64,000 bases of DNA from Mycolicibacterium alvei (GTDB taxonomy: Bacteria > Actinomycetota > Actinomycetes > Mycobacteriales > Mycobacteriaceae): positions 4,030,001 through 4,094,000 of the forward strand of contig NZ_AP022565.1 in NCBI RefSeq assembly GCF_010727325.1, given 5' to 3'. Positions 46,080 through 55,548 of this stretch are shown piece by piece. The stretch's first letter is position 1. Each line of letters begins with the position of its first letter. A program made the translations under genes and the position numbers. The notes beneath the pieces are model-generated. The model saw only the letters and a program-made list of their open reading frames with translations, was not told the origin of the DNA and did no database searches.

Positions 46080-47182
46080 TCACCTTCGAGAACGTCACCA
46101 AGCAGTACCCCGACGGCACGGTCGCCGTCGACAATCTCAATCTGGAAGTGCCAGAGGGCACGCTGACGGTGTTCGTCGGCCCGTCGGGCTGCGGCAAGAC
46201 CACCTCGATGCGGATGATCAACCGGATGATCGACCCCACCTCGGGCACTCTCACCGTCAACGGGGAGGACGTCAGCAAGGTCGATCCGGTCAAGCTGCGG
46301 CTCGGTATCGGGTACGTCATCCAGAGTGCCGGGCTGATGCCGCATCTACGGGTCGTCGACAACGTCGCGACCGTTCCGGTGTTGCGCGGGGAGTCCCGGC
46401 GCAGCGCCCGCAAGGCCGCGATCGGGGTGATGGAACGGGTGGGGCTCGACCCGAAACTGGCCGACCGTTATCCGGCACAGCTGTCGGGTGGGCAGCAGCA
46501 GCGGGTCGGGGTGGCCCGCGCGTTGGCCGCCGACCCGCCGATCCTGCTGATGGATGAGCCGTTCAGTGCCGTCGACCCGGTAGTGCGCGAGGACCTGCAG
46601 GCCGAAATCCTGCGCTTGCAAAGCGAATTGCGTAAGACCATCGTCTTCGTCACGCACGACATCGACGAGGCGGTCAAGCTCGCCGACCTGGTCGCGGTGT
46701 TCGGCCGCGGCGGGGCGCTACTGCAATACGCCGATCCGGCCTTTGTCCTGTCGAATCCGGCCGACGGACTCGTCTCGGAGTTCGTCGGGGCCGACCGGGG
46801 ATACCGCGGGCTGCAGTTCCTGCATGCGAGCGGGCTGCCCCTGCACGAGATCAAGCATGTCGACGAGGACGACATCGACGCGCTGAATCTGGCGCCGGGA
46901 GAGTGGCGGCTGGTCATCGCATCCGGCTCGCCGTTCGCGTGGATCAACGCCGAGGGTGTCGAGGTGCATCGCAGAGGAAAAGCGCTCTATGACAGCACCA
47001 TCGGTGGTGGTTCGTTCTTTCCGCCGGACGGCAACCTACGGCAGGCGCTGGACTCGGCGCTGTCGTCGCCGAGCGGGCTCGGGGTGGCGGTCGGCGAGGA
47101 TGGGAAGCTGGTCGGGGGTGTGCGCGCCGACGACGTACTCGAGGCACTCAAGGAGCAGCGTCGCGTTCCGGAGCTGGGATAG
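46076..47182 (+). CDS. proV: ProV, osmoprotectant ABC transporter ATPase
   Basis: A 368-residue ATPase with Walker A GPSGCGKTT, signature [10 protein letters not shown], Walker B ILLMDEPF and the switch His in VTHDIDEAV. The C-terminal part (about 240-368) is CBS-like and may sense ionic strength, as in OpuA-type transporters. ATG 46076 overlaps the proX stop (ATGA). It couples with ProW and ProZ. Confidence 0.94.
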   Translation: MITFENVTKQYPDGTVAVDNLNLEVPEGTLTVFVGPSGCGKTTSMRMINRMIDPTSGTLTVNGEDVSKVDPVKLRLGIGYVIQSAGLMPHLRVVDNVATVPVLRGESRRSARKAAIGVMERVGLDPKLADRYPAQLSGGQQQRVGVARALAADPPILLMDEPFSAVDPVVREDLQAEILRLQSELRKTIVFVTHDIDEAVKLADLVAVFGRGGALLQYADPAFVLSNPADGLVSEFVGADRGYRGLQFLHASGLPLHEIKHVDEDDIDALNLAPGEWRLVIASGSPFAWINAEGVEVHRRGKALYDSTIGGGSFFPPDGNLRQALDSALSSPSGLGVAVGEDGKLVGGVRADDVLEALKEQRRVPELG

Positions 47183-47185
47183 CTC

Positions 47186-47851
47186 ATGCGCTATCTGCAG
47201 AACCATCTCGACGACCTGTGGGTGCTGACCGTCGTGCACCTGCGGTTGTCGTTGGTGCCGATCGTGCTGGGGTTGTTGATCGCCGTTCCGTTGGGTGCGG
47301 CGGTTCAACGCACCACCGCACTGCGGCGGCTGACGACTCTCACGGCGAGCATCATTTTCACCATCCCGTCGCTCGCGCTGTTCGTGGTGCTGCCGCTGAT
47401 CATCCCGACCCGCATCCTGGATGAGGCCAATGTCATTGTGGCGCTGACGCTTTACACCACAGCGCTGTTGGTGCGGGCGGTGCCTGAGGCGCTCGATGCG
47501 GTGCCCGGGCAGGTGCGTGACGCGGCGACGGCGATCGGGTACCGGCCGCTGGTGCGGATGCTCAAGGTGGAACTTCCGCTGGCCATCCCGGTGTTGGTGG
47601 CGGGGCTGCGGGTCGTCGCGGTCACCAATATCTCGATGGTGTCGGTGGGTTCGGTGATCGGCATCGGCGGTCTTGGCACCTGGTTCACCGAGGGCTATCA
47701 GTCCAACAAGAGTGACCAGATCATTGCCGGGATCATCGCGATCTTCGTGCTGGCCGTCGTCATCGACACCCTGATCCTGCTGGCCGGCAAGGCCATCACC
47801 CCCTGGACCAGGGCCTCCCGCACGTCCCGCCGAGTGAAGGCGGCCGGATGA
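47186..47851 (+). CDS. proW: ProW, osmoprotectant ABC permease
   Basis: A 221-residue permease with about five helices and the EAA-like loop VRDAATAIGYRPLVRMLKVELPLAIP that docks on ProV. It starts 3 bp after proV and its end overlaps proZ by 4 bp. It forms half of the membrane channel. Confidence 0.93.
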   Translation: MRYLQNHLDDLWVLTVVHLRLSLVPIVLGLLIAVPLGAAVQRTTALRRLTTLTASIIFTIPSLALFVVLPLIIPTRILDEANVIVALTLYTTALLVRAVPEALDAVPGQVRDAATAIGYRPLVRMLKVELPLAIPVLVAGLRVVAVTNISMVSVGSVIGIGGLGTWFTEGYQSNKSDQIIAGIIAIFVLAVVIDTLILLAGKAITPWTRASRTSRRVKAAG

Positions 47852-48630
47852 ATTTCCTGCAGCAGGCACTGGACTTCATTTTCACCGCCGCCAACTGGGC
47901 CGGGCCCGCCGGCCTGACCGCCCGCACCGTCGAGCACATGGAGTACACCGTCATCGCGGTGGTGGCCTCTGCGGTGATCGCGATCCCGATCGGCCTGCTG
48001 ATCGGGCACACCGGACGCGGCACCTTCCTCGTCGTCACCGGGGTCAACGCGCTGCGGGCCCTGCCCACGCTCGGCGTGCTGCTACTCGGCGTGCTGTTGT
48101 GGGGACTGGGGTTGGTGCCACCGACGGTCGCCCTGATGCTGCTGGGGATCCCGCCGCTGTTGGCGGGCACCTATGCCGGGATCGCGAACGTCGATCCCGC
48201 CGTGGTGGACGCGGCCCGGTCGATGGGCATGACCGAGCGGCGGGTGCTGTTGCGGGTCGAGGTGCCCAACGCGTTGCCGTTGATCGTGGGCGGTCTGCGC
48301 ACCGCGACGCTGCAGATCGTGGCCACGGCGACGGTGGCCGCGTACGCGAGCCTCGGCGGGCTGGGTCGGTATCTGATCGACGGCATCAAGGTGCGGCAGT
48401 TCCACATCGCATTGGTGGGTGCGCTGATGGTCACCGCGCTGGCGCTGATCCTCGATGCCGCGCTGGCGTTCGCCGTGTGGCTTTCGGTACCCGGTAGTGG
48501 CCGGTTGGGCGGTCGGCGCCGGATCCCGCAGCCGTTGCTCGGTGACGAGGTGGCGCTCGAGTCACGCTCGGCGGCCAGTTCCGGACTCGGCTACGAAGGC
48601 CGAGCGTCGTCGCATACGGTAGACGGGTGA
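47848..48630 (+). CDS. proZ: ProZ, osmoprotectant ABC permease
   Basis: A 260-residue permease, second half of the channel, with EAA loop VVDAARSMGMTERRVLLRVEVPNALP and six hydrophobic segments. The Arg-rich C-terminal tail (residues about 215-260) is longer than in ProW. Its ATG overlaps the proW stop and its own stop overlaps the next GTG, so four proteins are translated in close coupling. Confidence 0.93.
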   Translation: MNFLQQALDFIFTAANWAGPAGLTARTVEHMEYTVIAVVASAVIAIPIGLLIGHTGRGTFLVVTGVNALRALPTLGVLLLGVLLWGLGLVPPTVALMLLGIPPLLAGTYAGIANVDPAVVDAARSMGMTERRVLLRVEVPNALPLIVGGLRTATLQIVATATVAAYASLGGLGRYLIDGIKVRQFHIALVGALMVTALALILDAALAFAVWLSVPGSGRLGGRRRIPQPLLGDEVALESRSAASSGLGYEGRASSHTVDG

Positions 48631-49214
48631 GTGACCAGAAGGACGGTGCCTGGCCAGCAGTGTTGACGTGGCGGGCGCACGACGAACCCCGGATGGAGTC
48701 GGCTCGGGTTCAAGTGTCGGGCAACCGGATCAAGGCCTACGGCCGGATCGTGGCCGCCAGCACCGAGTCTCACCCGGCGTTCTCGGCCTCTTATGACCTG
48801 GTCACCGACGAGACCGGCGCCACCAAGCGGTTGTCTCTCACGGTCACCCTCGCCGAGCGGGAACGCCAGCTCTCCATCGCCCGCGACGAAGAGAACATGT
48901 GGTTGGTGCAGGACCACACACAGACCAAGCGCTCGGACTTCGGCGGCGCGCTCGATGTCGACGTGGTGTTCAGCCCGTTCTTCAATGCTCTGCCGATCCG
49001 GCGGACCGGCCTGCATCAGCGGGCCGAGGCGGTGACCTTGCCGGTGGTCTACGTACGGTTGCCGGACTTCTCGGTGGAGACCGCCAACATCAGCTACACC
49101 AGTTCCGGCCCCGGGTCCCCGGTGAAGCTGCGCTCACCGGTCGCCGACACCACCATCACGGTGGATTCCGAGGGCTTCATCCTTGACTACCCAGGACTGG
49201 CAGAGCGGATCTGA
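48627..49214 (+). CDS. Putative glycolipid-binding protein (Rv3755c homologue)
   Basis: A 195-residue protein resembling the PF06475 glycolipid-binding family, with [15 protein letters not shown] at the start and [27 protein letters not shown] later. GTG 48627 overlaps the proZ stop (GTGA), so it joins the transporter operon, though a direct transport role is not shown. Its last 38 bp overlap the convergent tyrA. Confidence 0.8.
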   Translation: MSDQKDGAWPAVLTWRAHDEPRMESARVQVSGNRIKAYGRIVAASTESHPAFSASYDLVTDETGATKRLSLTVTLAERERQLSIARDEENMWLVQDHTQTKRSDFGGALDVDVVFSPFFNALPIRRTGLHQRAEAVTLPVVYVRLPDFSVETANISYTSSGPGSPVKLRSPVADTTITVDSEGFILDYPGLAERI

Positions 49215-50136
49215 TCACCCCGCCGGCACGTCCGGCCGCGGCGAGCTCGGCCCGCCAGTTGCCCGTGCCCACCACCGTGGTGATGATCTCCGGGCGGGCG
49301 AAGCTGTCGTAGCGCATCCGCGCGGCGTGGCCCGTCTCGACCAGTTCTGCCGCTGATCCCGTGGCCGCCAGGGTTTCCTTGGCACGGCTCAGCAGTTCGA
49401 TGCCGTGCTCGAGCGCGGGCAGCAGTTGTTCGGCGTTGGCCTCGCACATGGCCCGCACCAGGTCCGGTGCCGTGGCCGCCACCCGGGTGCCGTCGCGGAA
49501 CGATCCGGCGGCCAGGGCGAAGGCCAGCGGAACCTCACCGGCGATCACTGCCAGGGTTTCGGCGAACAGGTGCGGTAGGTGCGAGATCGTGGCCGCGGCG
49601 GCGTCGTGCTCATCGGAGCGGGCCGGCACCACGACGGCGCGGCAGTCCAGGGCCAGTTGGGCCACCTGGGACCAGATCTGCGGGTCGACGTGGTCGTCCA
49701 CACTGACCACCCACGCAGCCCCGGTGAACAGGGCGGCGTCCCCCGCAGACCAGCCGGAATGCGCCGTACCGGCCATCGGATGCCCGCCCACGAAGTTCTG
49801 CACGAGGCCGGCCCGCTGCACCTCGGCGAGCACCGCGCCCTTGACGCTGGTGACGTCGGTCAGCGGGCACCGGGGTGCGGAGTTGCGGATATGGTCGAGC
49901 ATCTGCGGCAGGGCCGGCATCGGCACCGCGAGCACGATCAGCGCGTCGCGGTCCGCGGCCCGGCGCAGGGCCTCGTCAAGGTTCTCGGTGGCGTCGAACC
50001 CGTCGACCTTGGCGGCCGCGACGGCCTCCATCGACCGGTTGTAGCCGAAGACCTCACGGCCGGCCCCCGCGGCGGCGCGCATCAGCGAGCCACCGATCAG
50101 GCCGAGGCCCACCACGCAGACGGGTGTGTTCGTCAC
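49177..50136 (-). CDS. tyrA: TyrA, prephenate dehydrogenase
   Basis: A 319-residue NAD-dependent enzyme converting prephenate to 4-hydroxyphenylpyruvate for tyrosine synthesis. Rossmann motif [32 protein letters not shown] (catalytic His/substrate loop) and [16 protein letters not shown] are typical. GTG 50136 is the start. It matches M. tuberculosis Rv3754 in position. HisC2/Pat at 35780 could supply the matching aminotransferase step. Confidence 0.94.
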   Translation of the reverse strand: MTNTPVCVVGLGLIGGSLMRAAAGAGREVFGYNRSMEAVAAAKVDGFDATENLDEALRRAADRDALIVLAVPMPALPQMLDHIRNSAPRCPLTDVTSVKGAVLAEVQRAGLVQNFVGGHPMAGTAHSGWSAGDAALFTGAAWVVSVDDHVDPQIWSQVAQLALDCRAVVVPARSDEHDAAAATISHLPHLFAETLAVIAGEVPLAFALAAGSFRDGTRVAATAPDLVRAMCEANAEQLLPALEHGIELLSRAKETLAATGSAAELVETGHAARMRYDSFARPEIITTVVGTGNWRAELAAAGRAGGVIRSALPVLGSQG

Positions 50137-50219
50137 GCATCAAGGTTGGCATACCGACCCGGCCGGGGCCGAGGGCGATCCCTGTCAAAATTGCTGGTCG
50201 GCGACTACCGTAGGCGGGC

Positions 50220-50726
50220 ATGGGAGCACAGCGTGCGCCGGCAGACCAGCCCGATGGCTTCGGGGTGGCCGTTGTCCGGGAGGACGGCAAGTGGCGATGT
50301 GCGCCCATGCGCTCCTCATCGTTGAAGAGTCTGACCGCGGCCGAGACCGAGCTTCGTGAGTTGCGCAGCGCCGGGGCGGTCTTCGGGCTGCTCGATGTGG
50401 ACGACGAGTTTTTCGTGATCGTGCGGCCCGCCCCCGCGGGTACCCGGTTGCTGCTGTCGGACGCGACCGCGGCCCTGGACTACGACATCGCTGCCGAGGC
50501 GCTGGAGACTCTGGACGCTGACCTCGAAGCCGAGGACCTTGAGGACACGGACCCGTTCGAGGAGGGTGACCTGTCGGTGTTGTCCGATATCGGTCTGCAC
50601 GAGGACGTGCTCGGCGTGATCCTGTCCGAAACCGATCTGTACGCCGACGAGCAGATCGGGCGGATCGCCCGCGAGATGGGCTTCGCCGATGAGTTGTCGG
50701 CGGTGCTCGACCGGCTCGGACGGTGA
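50220..50726 (+). CDS. tRNA adenosine deaminase-associated protein (Rv3753c homologue)
   Basis: A 168-residue acidic protein found next to tadA across actinobacteria. Seen: GFGVAVVREDGKWRC, SAGAVFGLLDVDDEFFVIVRP, a very acidic DADLEAEDLEDTDPFEEGD stretch and a helical C-terminus. Its stop overlaps the tadA start as GTGA. It may assist TadA or tRNA binding; direct evidence is lacking. Confidence 0.88.
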   Translation: MGAQRAPADQPDGFGVAVVREDGKWRCAPMRSSSLKSLTAAETELRELRSAGAVFGLLDVDDEFFVIVRPAPAGTRLLLSDATAALDYDIAAEALETLDADLEAEDLEDTDPFEEGDLSVLSDIGLHEDVLGVILSETDLYADEQIGRIAREMGFADELSAVLDRLGR

Positions 50727-51178
50727 GTTCTTCCGACGAACAGCTGATCCGCGCTGCGCTCGATGCTGCCCGGACGGCCGGTCCGCGCGACGTGCCGATC
50801 GGCGCGGTGGTGTTTGCCGCGGACGGCACCGAGTTGGCCCGTGCTGCCAACGTCCGCGAGGCCACCGGGGACCCGGCCGGGCATGCCGAGATCGTCGCGA
50901 TGCGCGAGGCGGCCCGGGTGCTCGGCGACGGGTGGCGACTGGAAGGTGCGACGCTGGCCGTGACCGTCGAGCCGTGCACGATGTGCGCGGGTGCGCTGGT
51001 GCTGGCCCGGGTGGCCCGGGTGGTGTTCGGGGCGTGGGAACCCAAGACCGGGGCGGTCGGCTCGCTGTGGGACGTGGTGCGCGATCGCCGGCTCAATCAC
51101 CGGCCCGAGGTCCTCGGCGGGGTTCTGGCCGACGAGTGCGCGGGTCTGCTCGAGGAGTTCTTCGCGGCCCAACGGTGA
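50723..51178 (+). CDS. tadA: TadA, tRNA-specific adenosine deaminase
   Basis: A 151-residue zinc deaminase that converts A34 of tRNA-Arg(ACG) to inosine so that CGU, CGC and CGA can be read. Catalytic HAE (AGHAEIVAM) and zinc motif PCTMC are present. GTG 50723 overlaps the upstream stop. The substrate tRNA-Arg(ACG) is itself in this window (37080). Confidence 0.94.
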   Translation: MSSSDEQLIRAALDAARTAGPRDVPIGAVVFAADGTELARAANVREATGDPAGHAEIVAMREAARVLGDGWRLEGATLAVTVEPCTMCAGALVLARVARVVFGAWEPKTGAVGSLWDVVRDRRLNHRPEVLGGVLADECAGLLEEFFAAQR

Positions 51179-51226
51179 GACCGGCACGATTAGGGCCTGC
51201 GGCGCTCGCCCGGTAAGCTGCCACAC

Positions 51227-51317
51227 GGTGGCGTGTCCGAGCGGCCTAAGGAGCACGCCTCGAAAGCGTGTGACGGGTAACCCCCGTCCGAGGGTTCAAA
51301 TCCCTCCGCCACCGCCA
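51227..51317 (+). tRNA. tRNA-Ser (anticodon CGA)
   Basis: Type II tRNA with acceptor GGTGGCG/CGCCACC, anticodon stem CACGC/GCGTG around CTCGAAA (CGA at 51261-51263), a long variable arm and encoded CCA (51315-51317). It shares acceptor and T-arm sequence with tRNA-Ser(TGA) at 21036. Confidence 0.96.
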
Positions 51318-51323
51318 CAAAAT

Positions 51324-51358
51324 CTCCCCATCCGGTTGTCCAGGTGGGGAGTTTTTTT
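51324..51358 (+). terminator. Intrinsic terminator of tRNA-Ser(CGA)
   Basis: Stem CTCCCCA (51324-51330) with TGGGGAG (51345-51351), followed by seven T. The T-tract provides the TAA stop of the convergent gene ending at 51357. Confidence 0.85.
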
Positions 51359-51899
51359 ATGCCCGCCCATCGGCTGACAACCGCAGCACCGGGATGGTCC
51401 TGACCCCGTCGGTGCGCTGCTCATAGGTGTGCCAGCCCTTGTTGAGCCGCTCGGCGGCCAGGGCGTAGAGCCGGTCGCGATCTGCCCCGGTGGCCTGACG
51501 GGCCACGAACCGTCCACCGCGCGGTCCGATGTGCAGCTCGCATTCGGGATGCGCGAGCAGGTTGTGGTACCAGCCGGGGTGACGTTCGAGCCCGTAGTTG
51601 GAGGCGATCAACACCACGTCGTCACCGTCGGTGAAGTAGGCCAGCGGGCTCTCGTACTGCTTGCCGCTGCGCGCGCCGGTCGAGGTCAGGACGAGCACCG
51701 GGATGCCCTGACTCAACCGGATCCGCCCGTGGGTTGCGCGCATCACCGGGGCTTCGCGCGGTACGACGAACCGGCGCCAGAACGCCGCGGCGCGCTCGGT
51801 GGTGAACAGCTTGCCCCCGGCCAACCAGGCCAGCTCGCGCTTCCACAATGGGCGAGCTTCCAGATCGACTCGGGGGATGCCGTTGAGCGTGGCGGACAT
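51357..51899 (-). CDS. F420-dependent nitroreductase-family (Ddn-like) protein
   Basis: A 180-residue split-barrel protein of the deazaflavin-dependent DUF385 family, related to the pretomanid-activating Ddn. Family features are IPVLVLTSTGARSGKQYESPL, DDVVLIASNYGLERHPGWYHNLLAHPE (in parts) and ALAAERLNKGWHTYEQRT. ATG 51899 (MSATLNGIPRV) gives the family length. It probably uses F420H2 to reduce quinones or similar compounds. Confidence 0.87.
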   Translation of the reverse strand: MSATLNGIPRVDLEARPLWKRELAWLAGGKLFTTERAAAFWRRFVVPREAPVMRATHGRIRLSQGIPVLVLTSTGARSGKQYESPLAYFTDGDDVVLIASNYGLERHPGWYHNLLAHPECELHIGPRGGRFVARQATGADRDRLYALAAERLNKGWHTYEQRTDGVRTIPVLRLSADGRA

Positions 51900-52148
51900 G
51901 GTGTGGCCTTTCAGATCCGCGTCCACGGGGCGAACGCGGGATGGTGACGCAGCAAGTCGTTGTAGCGCGGACCCTTCGTTCCCGGGACCGCAGGATGACG
52001 GTGGCGACCAGATCGAGCGCGTGTTCGTCTGCGCGTTCGCTTCGGCATGTCTCGATCCTGGATGTTCGCGGGGACCGGTGCATGAGTAGTCGGCTACTTG
52101 TTTTGCCGACTTTCGCCGGGGCCTGCCTTCTCCGCGTTGAATGGGTTC

Positions 52149-53504
52149 ATGGAGCTGATGTCGCCGACCGATTCGATGTTTCTGATCGCCGAGACGCGGG
52201 AGCACCCGTTCCACGTCGGCGGCCTCGCGCTCTACCGGCCACCGGCGGGTGCGGGCCCCGAATTCGTGCGCGAGTTGTACGACGAGATGGTCGCCCACAC
52301 AGTGTTTGAACCGCTGTTCCGTAAGCACCCGGCGACGATTCTGGGCGGCATCGCGAATGTCGCCTGGAGCTATGACGACGACGTCGACCTGGACTACCAC
52401 CTCCGCCGCTCGGGTCTGCCGGCCCCGGGTCGGGTGCGTGATCTGCTGGAGCTGACCTCGCGCCTGCACGGCACCCTGCTCGACCGGCACCGTCCGCTGT
52501 GGGAGGCCCAGCTGATCGAGGGGCTGGCCGACGGGCGGTTCGCGGTGTACACGAAGATGCACCATTCGCTGATCGACGGGGTTTCGGCGATCAAGCTGTT
52601 GATGCGCACGCTGTCGGAGGATCCCGACGACACCGAGGTGCGGGTGCCGTGGTCGCTGCCGCGCCGTAAGCGGCCGCACCAGAGCGCGTCGATGAGGCGG
52701 ACAGTCACCGACACCGTCGGCTCGGTTGCCGGGCTGGGGCCGTCGACGGTCAAGCTGGCCCGTTCGGCGCTGCTCGAACAGCAGCTCACCCTTCCGTTCG
52801 CGGCACCCAAGACGATGTTCAACGTGAAGATCGGTGGTGCTCGTCGGGTCGCGGCACAGTCATGGCCGTTGGAGCGGTTCCAGCGGATCTCGCGGGCGGC
52901 CGGGTTCACCGTCAACGACGTGGTGCTCGCGGTCTGCGCCGGAGCATTGCGCGCCTACCTGGTAGAGCGGAATGCACTGCCCGACCGCCCGTTGATCGCG
53001 ATGGTTCCCGTGAGTCTGCGCGACGAACACGAGGCCGACGCCGGGGGCAATCTGGTCGGCACGGTGCTGTGCAATTTGGCCACGGATCTGGAAGACCCGG
53101 TGGACCGGCTCGGTGTGATCGGTGAGTCGATGCGGGGCAACAAGAAGGTGTTCTCCGAGTTACCGCGGGTTCAGGCCCTGGCGCTGTCGGCGATGATGAT
53201 CGCCCCGCTCGGCCTGGCCGCGGTTCCCGGTTTCGTCAGGGCCACGGCGCCGCCGTTCAACCTGGTGATCTCCAACGTGCCCGGGCCGCGAAATCCGTTG
53301 TACTGGAAGGGTGCTCAGCTGGACGGCAACTATCCGCTGTCGATCGCACTGGACGGGCAGGCGATGAACATCACCCTGGCCAACAATGCCGACAACCTGG
53401 ATTTCGGTCTGGTCGGTTGCCGGCGCAGTGTGCCTCATCTGCAGCGGATGCTCAGCCATCTGGAGGACTCGCTCAAGGCACTGGAGGTCGCGTCGGGCGC
53501 CTGA
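52149..53504 (+). CDS. WS/DGAT-type wax ester synthase / diacylglycerol acyltransferase
   Basis: A 451-residue acyltransferase that esterifies alcohols or diacylglycerol with acyl-CoA to make storage lipids. Catalytic HHxxxDG reads MHHSLIDGV (137-145), and the family NDVVLAVCAGALR and NVPGPRNPLYW blocks follow. ATG 52149 (MELMSPTDSMFLIAE) is the standard N-terminus. No signal peptide; it is expected at the membrane face. The following gene is convergent, 8 bp away. Confidence 0.92.
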   Translation: MELMSPTDSMFLIAETREHPFHVGGLALYRPPAGAGPEFVRELYDEMVAHTVFEPLFRKHPATILGGIANVAWSYDDDVDLDYHLRRSGLPAPGRVRDLLELTSRLHGTLLDRHRPLWEAQLIEGLADGRFAVYTKMHHSLIDGVSAIKLLMRTLSEDPDDTEVRVPWSLPRRKRPHQSASMRRTVTDTVGSVAGLGPSTVKLARSALLEQQLTLPFAAPKTMFNVKIGGARRVAAQSWPLERFQRISRAAGFTVNDVVLAVCAGALRAYLVERNALPDRPLIAMVPVSLRDEHEADAGGNLVGTVLCNLATDLEDPVDRLGVIGESMRGNKKVFSELPRVQALALSAMMIAPLGLAAVPGFVRATAPPFNLVISNVPGPRNPLYWKGAQLDGNYPLSIALDGQAMNITLANNADNLDFGLVGCRRSVPHLQRMLSHLEDSLKALEVASGA

Positions 53505-53512
53505 AGGTTGAC

Positions 53513-54808
53513 CTAGGCAGCCTTGTCGGTGTCTGACGCCCGTTGCAGCTTGGCCAGGTGCTTCGGTTCGGACTTGGGCTTCGGTTTGACGGCGTCCCTG
53601 ACGTTCTTCGCGACGTCCGACATGGCGTTGCGCACATCGTCGCGCCGTTGGGTGGGGGTGCGCTTGACGGGCTTTTTCGGGGCTTCGTTCTTGGCCGCGA
53701 TGCGGTCGGTGGTTGCCGAAGTCACCGACGGCGGGGTCACCGAAGGCGATGTGGTGGAAGACAATCCGCCCTTGAAGTTGTCGGCACCTTCCTGGATGGC
53801 ACCCGGGAGGGCGGTCACGGTGTCGACGATGCGTTTCGGCGGGGTGATCAACGAGAAGCGGGTCGGTGTCGCGGGATCGGAGTAGTCCCGGTCGGTGTAG
53901 CCCATGTCGACGCCCAGCTTGAGCGTCGGCTCGATCGCGCCGAGTACCGGTTCGGTGAAGGCCGTGGCGTTGAGGGTGGTCGACACGTCGCGGATCGGCT
54001 GCAGCAGCGGCAGATGTTCGGTCTTGACCAGGACGTAGGTGTCGGTGCCGCCCCCGGGCTTCGTGACGGGCTTCACGATGACCGCGTCCGGATCGTTGAG
54101 GTCGGCGGCATCGGGGGTCGGGTCACCGTGCAGATACAAGAACCCGGCCGCGGCGTTGGCCAGCGAGAGCGGGTTGGCGTAGGCCGGGAAGTCACCGACG
54201 GGGTCGTACTCGATGGTGAGGAAGGTCTGGTCGTACGACGTCGGCGCGGACGCTCCGGTGCTGGTGAATCCGAGGAGGCTGAGCGGACCCAGGTTCGGGA
54301 AGCGGGCATAGATGCCGCCGTTGGGAACCGTGGGCGACGCGATGAACACGAATTCGATGTTTCCGCCGGGGTCGACGGGGTCTGCATTGAGTTCGCGTTT
54401 GTACTTCTCGGCGACGATGGTTCCCTCGGAGTAACTGACGATGTAGATCGTGCCGTCGGCGCCGACCGCCGTCCGGGCTTCGGCGACTGTGTCGATCAAC
54501 GGCTGGCGTCCCTCGGCCACACTCTCATCGATCGGCAACGTGGCCGGATAGTTGACGCCATAGAAGCGATCGTCGGCCGGTCCGGCGTACCCGCCGTTGT
54601 ACGGGACGTACTGACCGTCGAACTTCTTCTGGACCCGGTCGCTGGTCGGATTGTCCTTCCCGCCCACACCGACCACGGCAGCGTTGCCGGGCAGAGTGGC
54701 CGCGAACGCGTCGGCGACGTGGCCGAAGGCGAGCACCGCGGTCATGCCCGCGGTGGCACCGGCCAGCGCGACAGCGGATGAAGGCCGGCGGGTCCGGTGA
54801 TCGGCCAC
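53513..54808 (-). CDS. Secreted PE-PPE-domain alpha/beta hydrolase with basic tail
   Basis: A 431-residue exported protein. The signal region (ALAGATAGMTAVLAFGHVADAFAA) precedes a PF08237-type hydrolase domain with nucleophile elbow VSYSEGTI and a conserved NYPATLPIDESVAEG stretch. No PE or PPE N-domain is present. Residues about 370-431 are Lys/Arg/Pro-rich (KKPVKRTPTQRRDD and later). GTG 54808 has AGGAG 6 bp upstream. Such domains hydrolyse short-chain esters; the target is unknown. Confidence 0.85.
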   Translation of the reverse strand: MADHRTRRPSSAVALAGATAGMTAVLAFGHVADAFAATLPGNAAVVGVGGKDNPTSDRVQKKFDGQYVPYNGGYAGPADDRFYGVNYPATLPIDESVAEGRQPLIDTVAEARTAVGADGTIYIVSYSEGTIVAEKYKRELNADPVDPGGNIEFVFIASPTVPNGGIYARFPNLGPLSLLGFTSTGASAPTSYDQTFLTIEYDPVGDFPAYANPLSLANAAAGFLYLHGDPTPDAADLNDPDAVIVKPVTKPGGGTDTYVLVKTEHLPLLQPIRDVSTTLNATAFTEPVLGAIEPTLKLGVDMGYTDRDYSDPATPTRFSLITPPKRIVDTVTALPGAIQEGADNFKGGLSSTTSPSVTPPSVTSATTDRIAAKNEAPKKPVKRTPTQRRDDVRNAMSDVAKNVRDAVKPKPKSEPKHLAKLQRASDTDKAA

Positions 54809-54913
54809 GGTGCTCCTCGGATCGAATGGGCAAGACGGCTGAGAACAGAGCGTGGGCCCGGGATCAGTCCGGGCCCACCCTATGTCAGATATTTGCTAGA
54901 TATGAGATTTCGG

Positions 54914-55411
54914 TTACGGGCAGGCCACTTCGAGCTCGAAAGGCTTGGTCACCGGGTTCATTCCGTCCACACCGGTCGCGTCGCCCTTGATCATGTACTT
55001 GTTGCCGTCCTTGGTGGCTGCGGCGCTTCCGCCGGGCACACCGGGCGTGTATCCGAGGCTGACGCCGTCGATGTTGCCCAGCGCCAGAGCGGTCACTGAC
55101 GGCTGGTCGCCCTCACTGAGTGTGGCGCTGACTCCGGATGTGCCCTGCCCGACAGTGAGGCTCACGTTGCCTGCGACCGTGGCGCATACGACTGTGCCCT
55201 CGAGCTGGTGCTCCTTGCCGTCGATGGTGACCCGGGCCGTGCCCGTGCCGGTTGTCGCAGTGGCGTCGCCGGCCTCGACCGAGGCTGTCGTCGACGCCGT
55301 TGCGGGGGACGTCGTTTCGGCGCTGTCTTTCTTGTCGCCCGAAGAACAGCCGGACAAGCCTGCGACAACGATCGCAGCGCCACCGACGGCTACCAGGAAC
55401 TCACGCTTCAC
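54914..55411 (-). CDS. LpqH-like (19-kDa) lipoprotein
   Basis: A 165-residue lipoprotein with lipobox LSGC (Cys22), a Ser/Thr/Ala-rich linker (AETTSPATASTTASVEAG) and an LpqH-fold domain ending PFELEVACP with a disulfide-forming cysteine pair. GTG 55411 is preceded by GAGGAGAG. LpqH proteins are surface antigens; the molecular role is unsettled. A second LpqH-like gene lies about 370 bp upstream. Confidence 0.88.
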   Translation of the reverse strand: MKREFLVAVGGAAIVVAGLSGCSSGDKKDSAETTSPATASTTASVEAGDATATTGTGTARVTIDGKEHQLEGTVVCATVAGNVSLTVGQGTSGVSATLSEGDQPSVTALALGNIDGVSLGYTPGVPGGSAAATKDGNKYMIKGDATGVDGMNPVTKPFELEVACP

Positions 55412-55548
55412 AACTGCTCTCCTCACGGTTGTGCAGCCCGTCTCCAGTGGCGGACTGTCAGGCAGAAGTATTCGGGTTTGTGCAGGTCGTGGGCGTGGAT
55501 TTGGACGAATTGTTCATAGTGGCCGCGGGCGGCCGTAAGTTCAGCGCC

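Noticed and set aside
53543..54781. 412-codon plus-strand frame opposite the PE-PPE-domain hydrolase
   Set aside because: Antisense to a gene with signal peptide, catalytic elbow and ribosome site; the frame is rich in Arg/Gly/Val as expected for a shadow.
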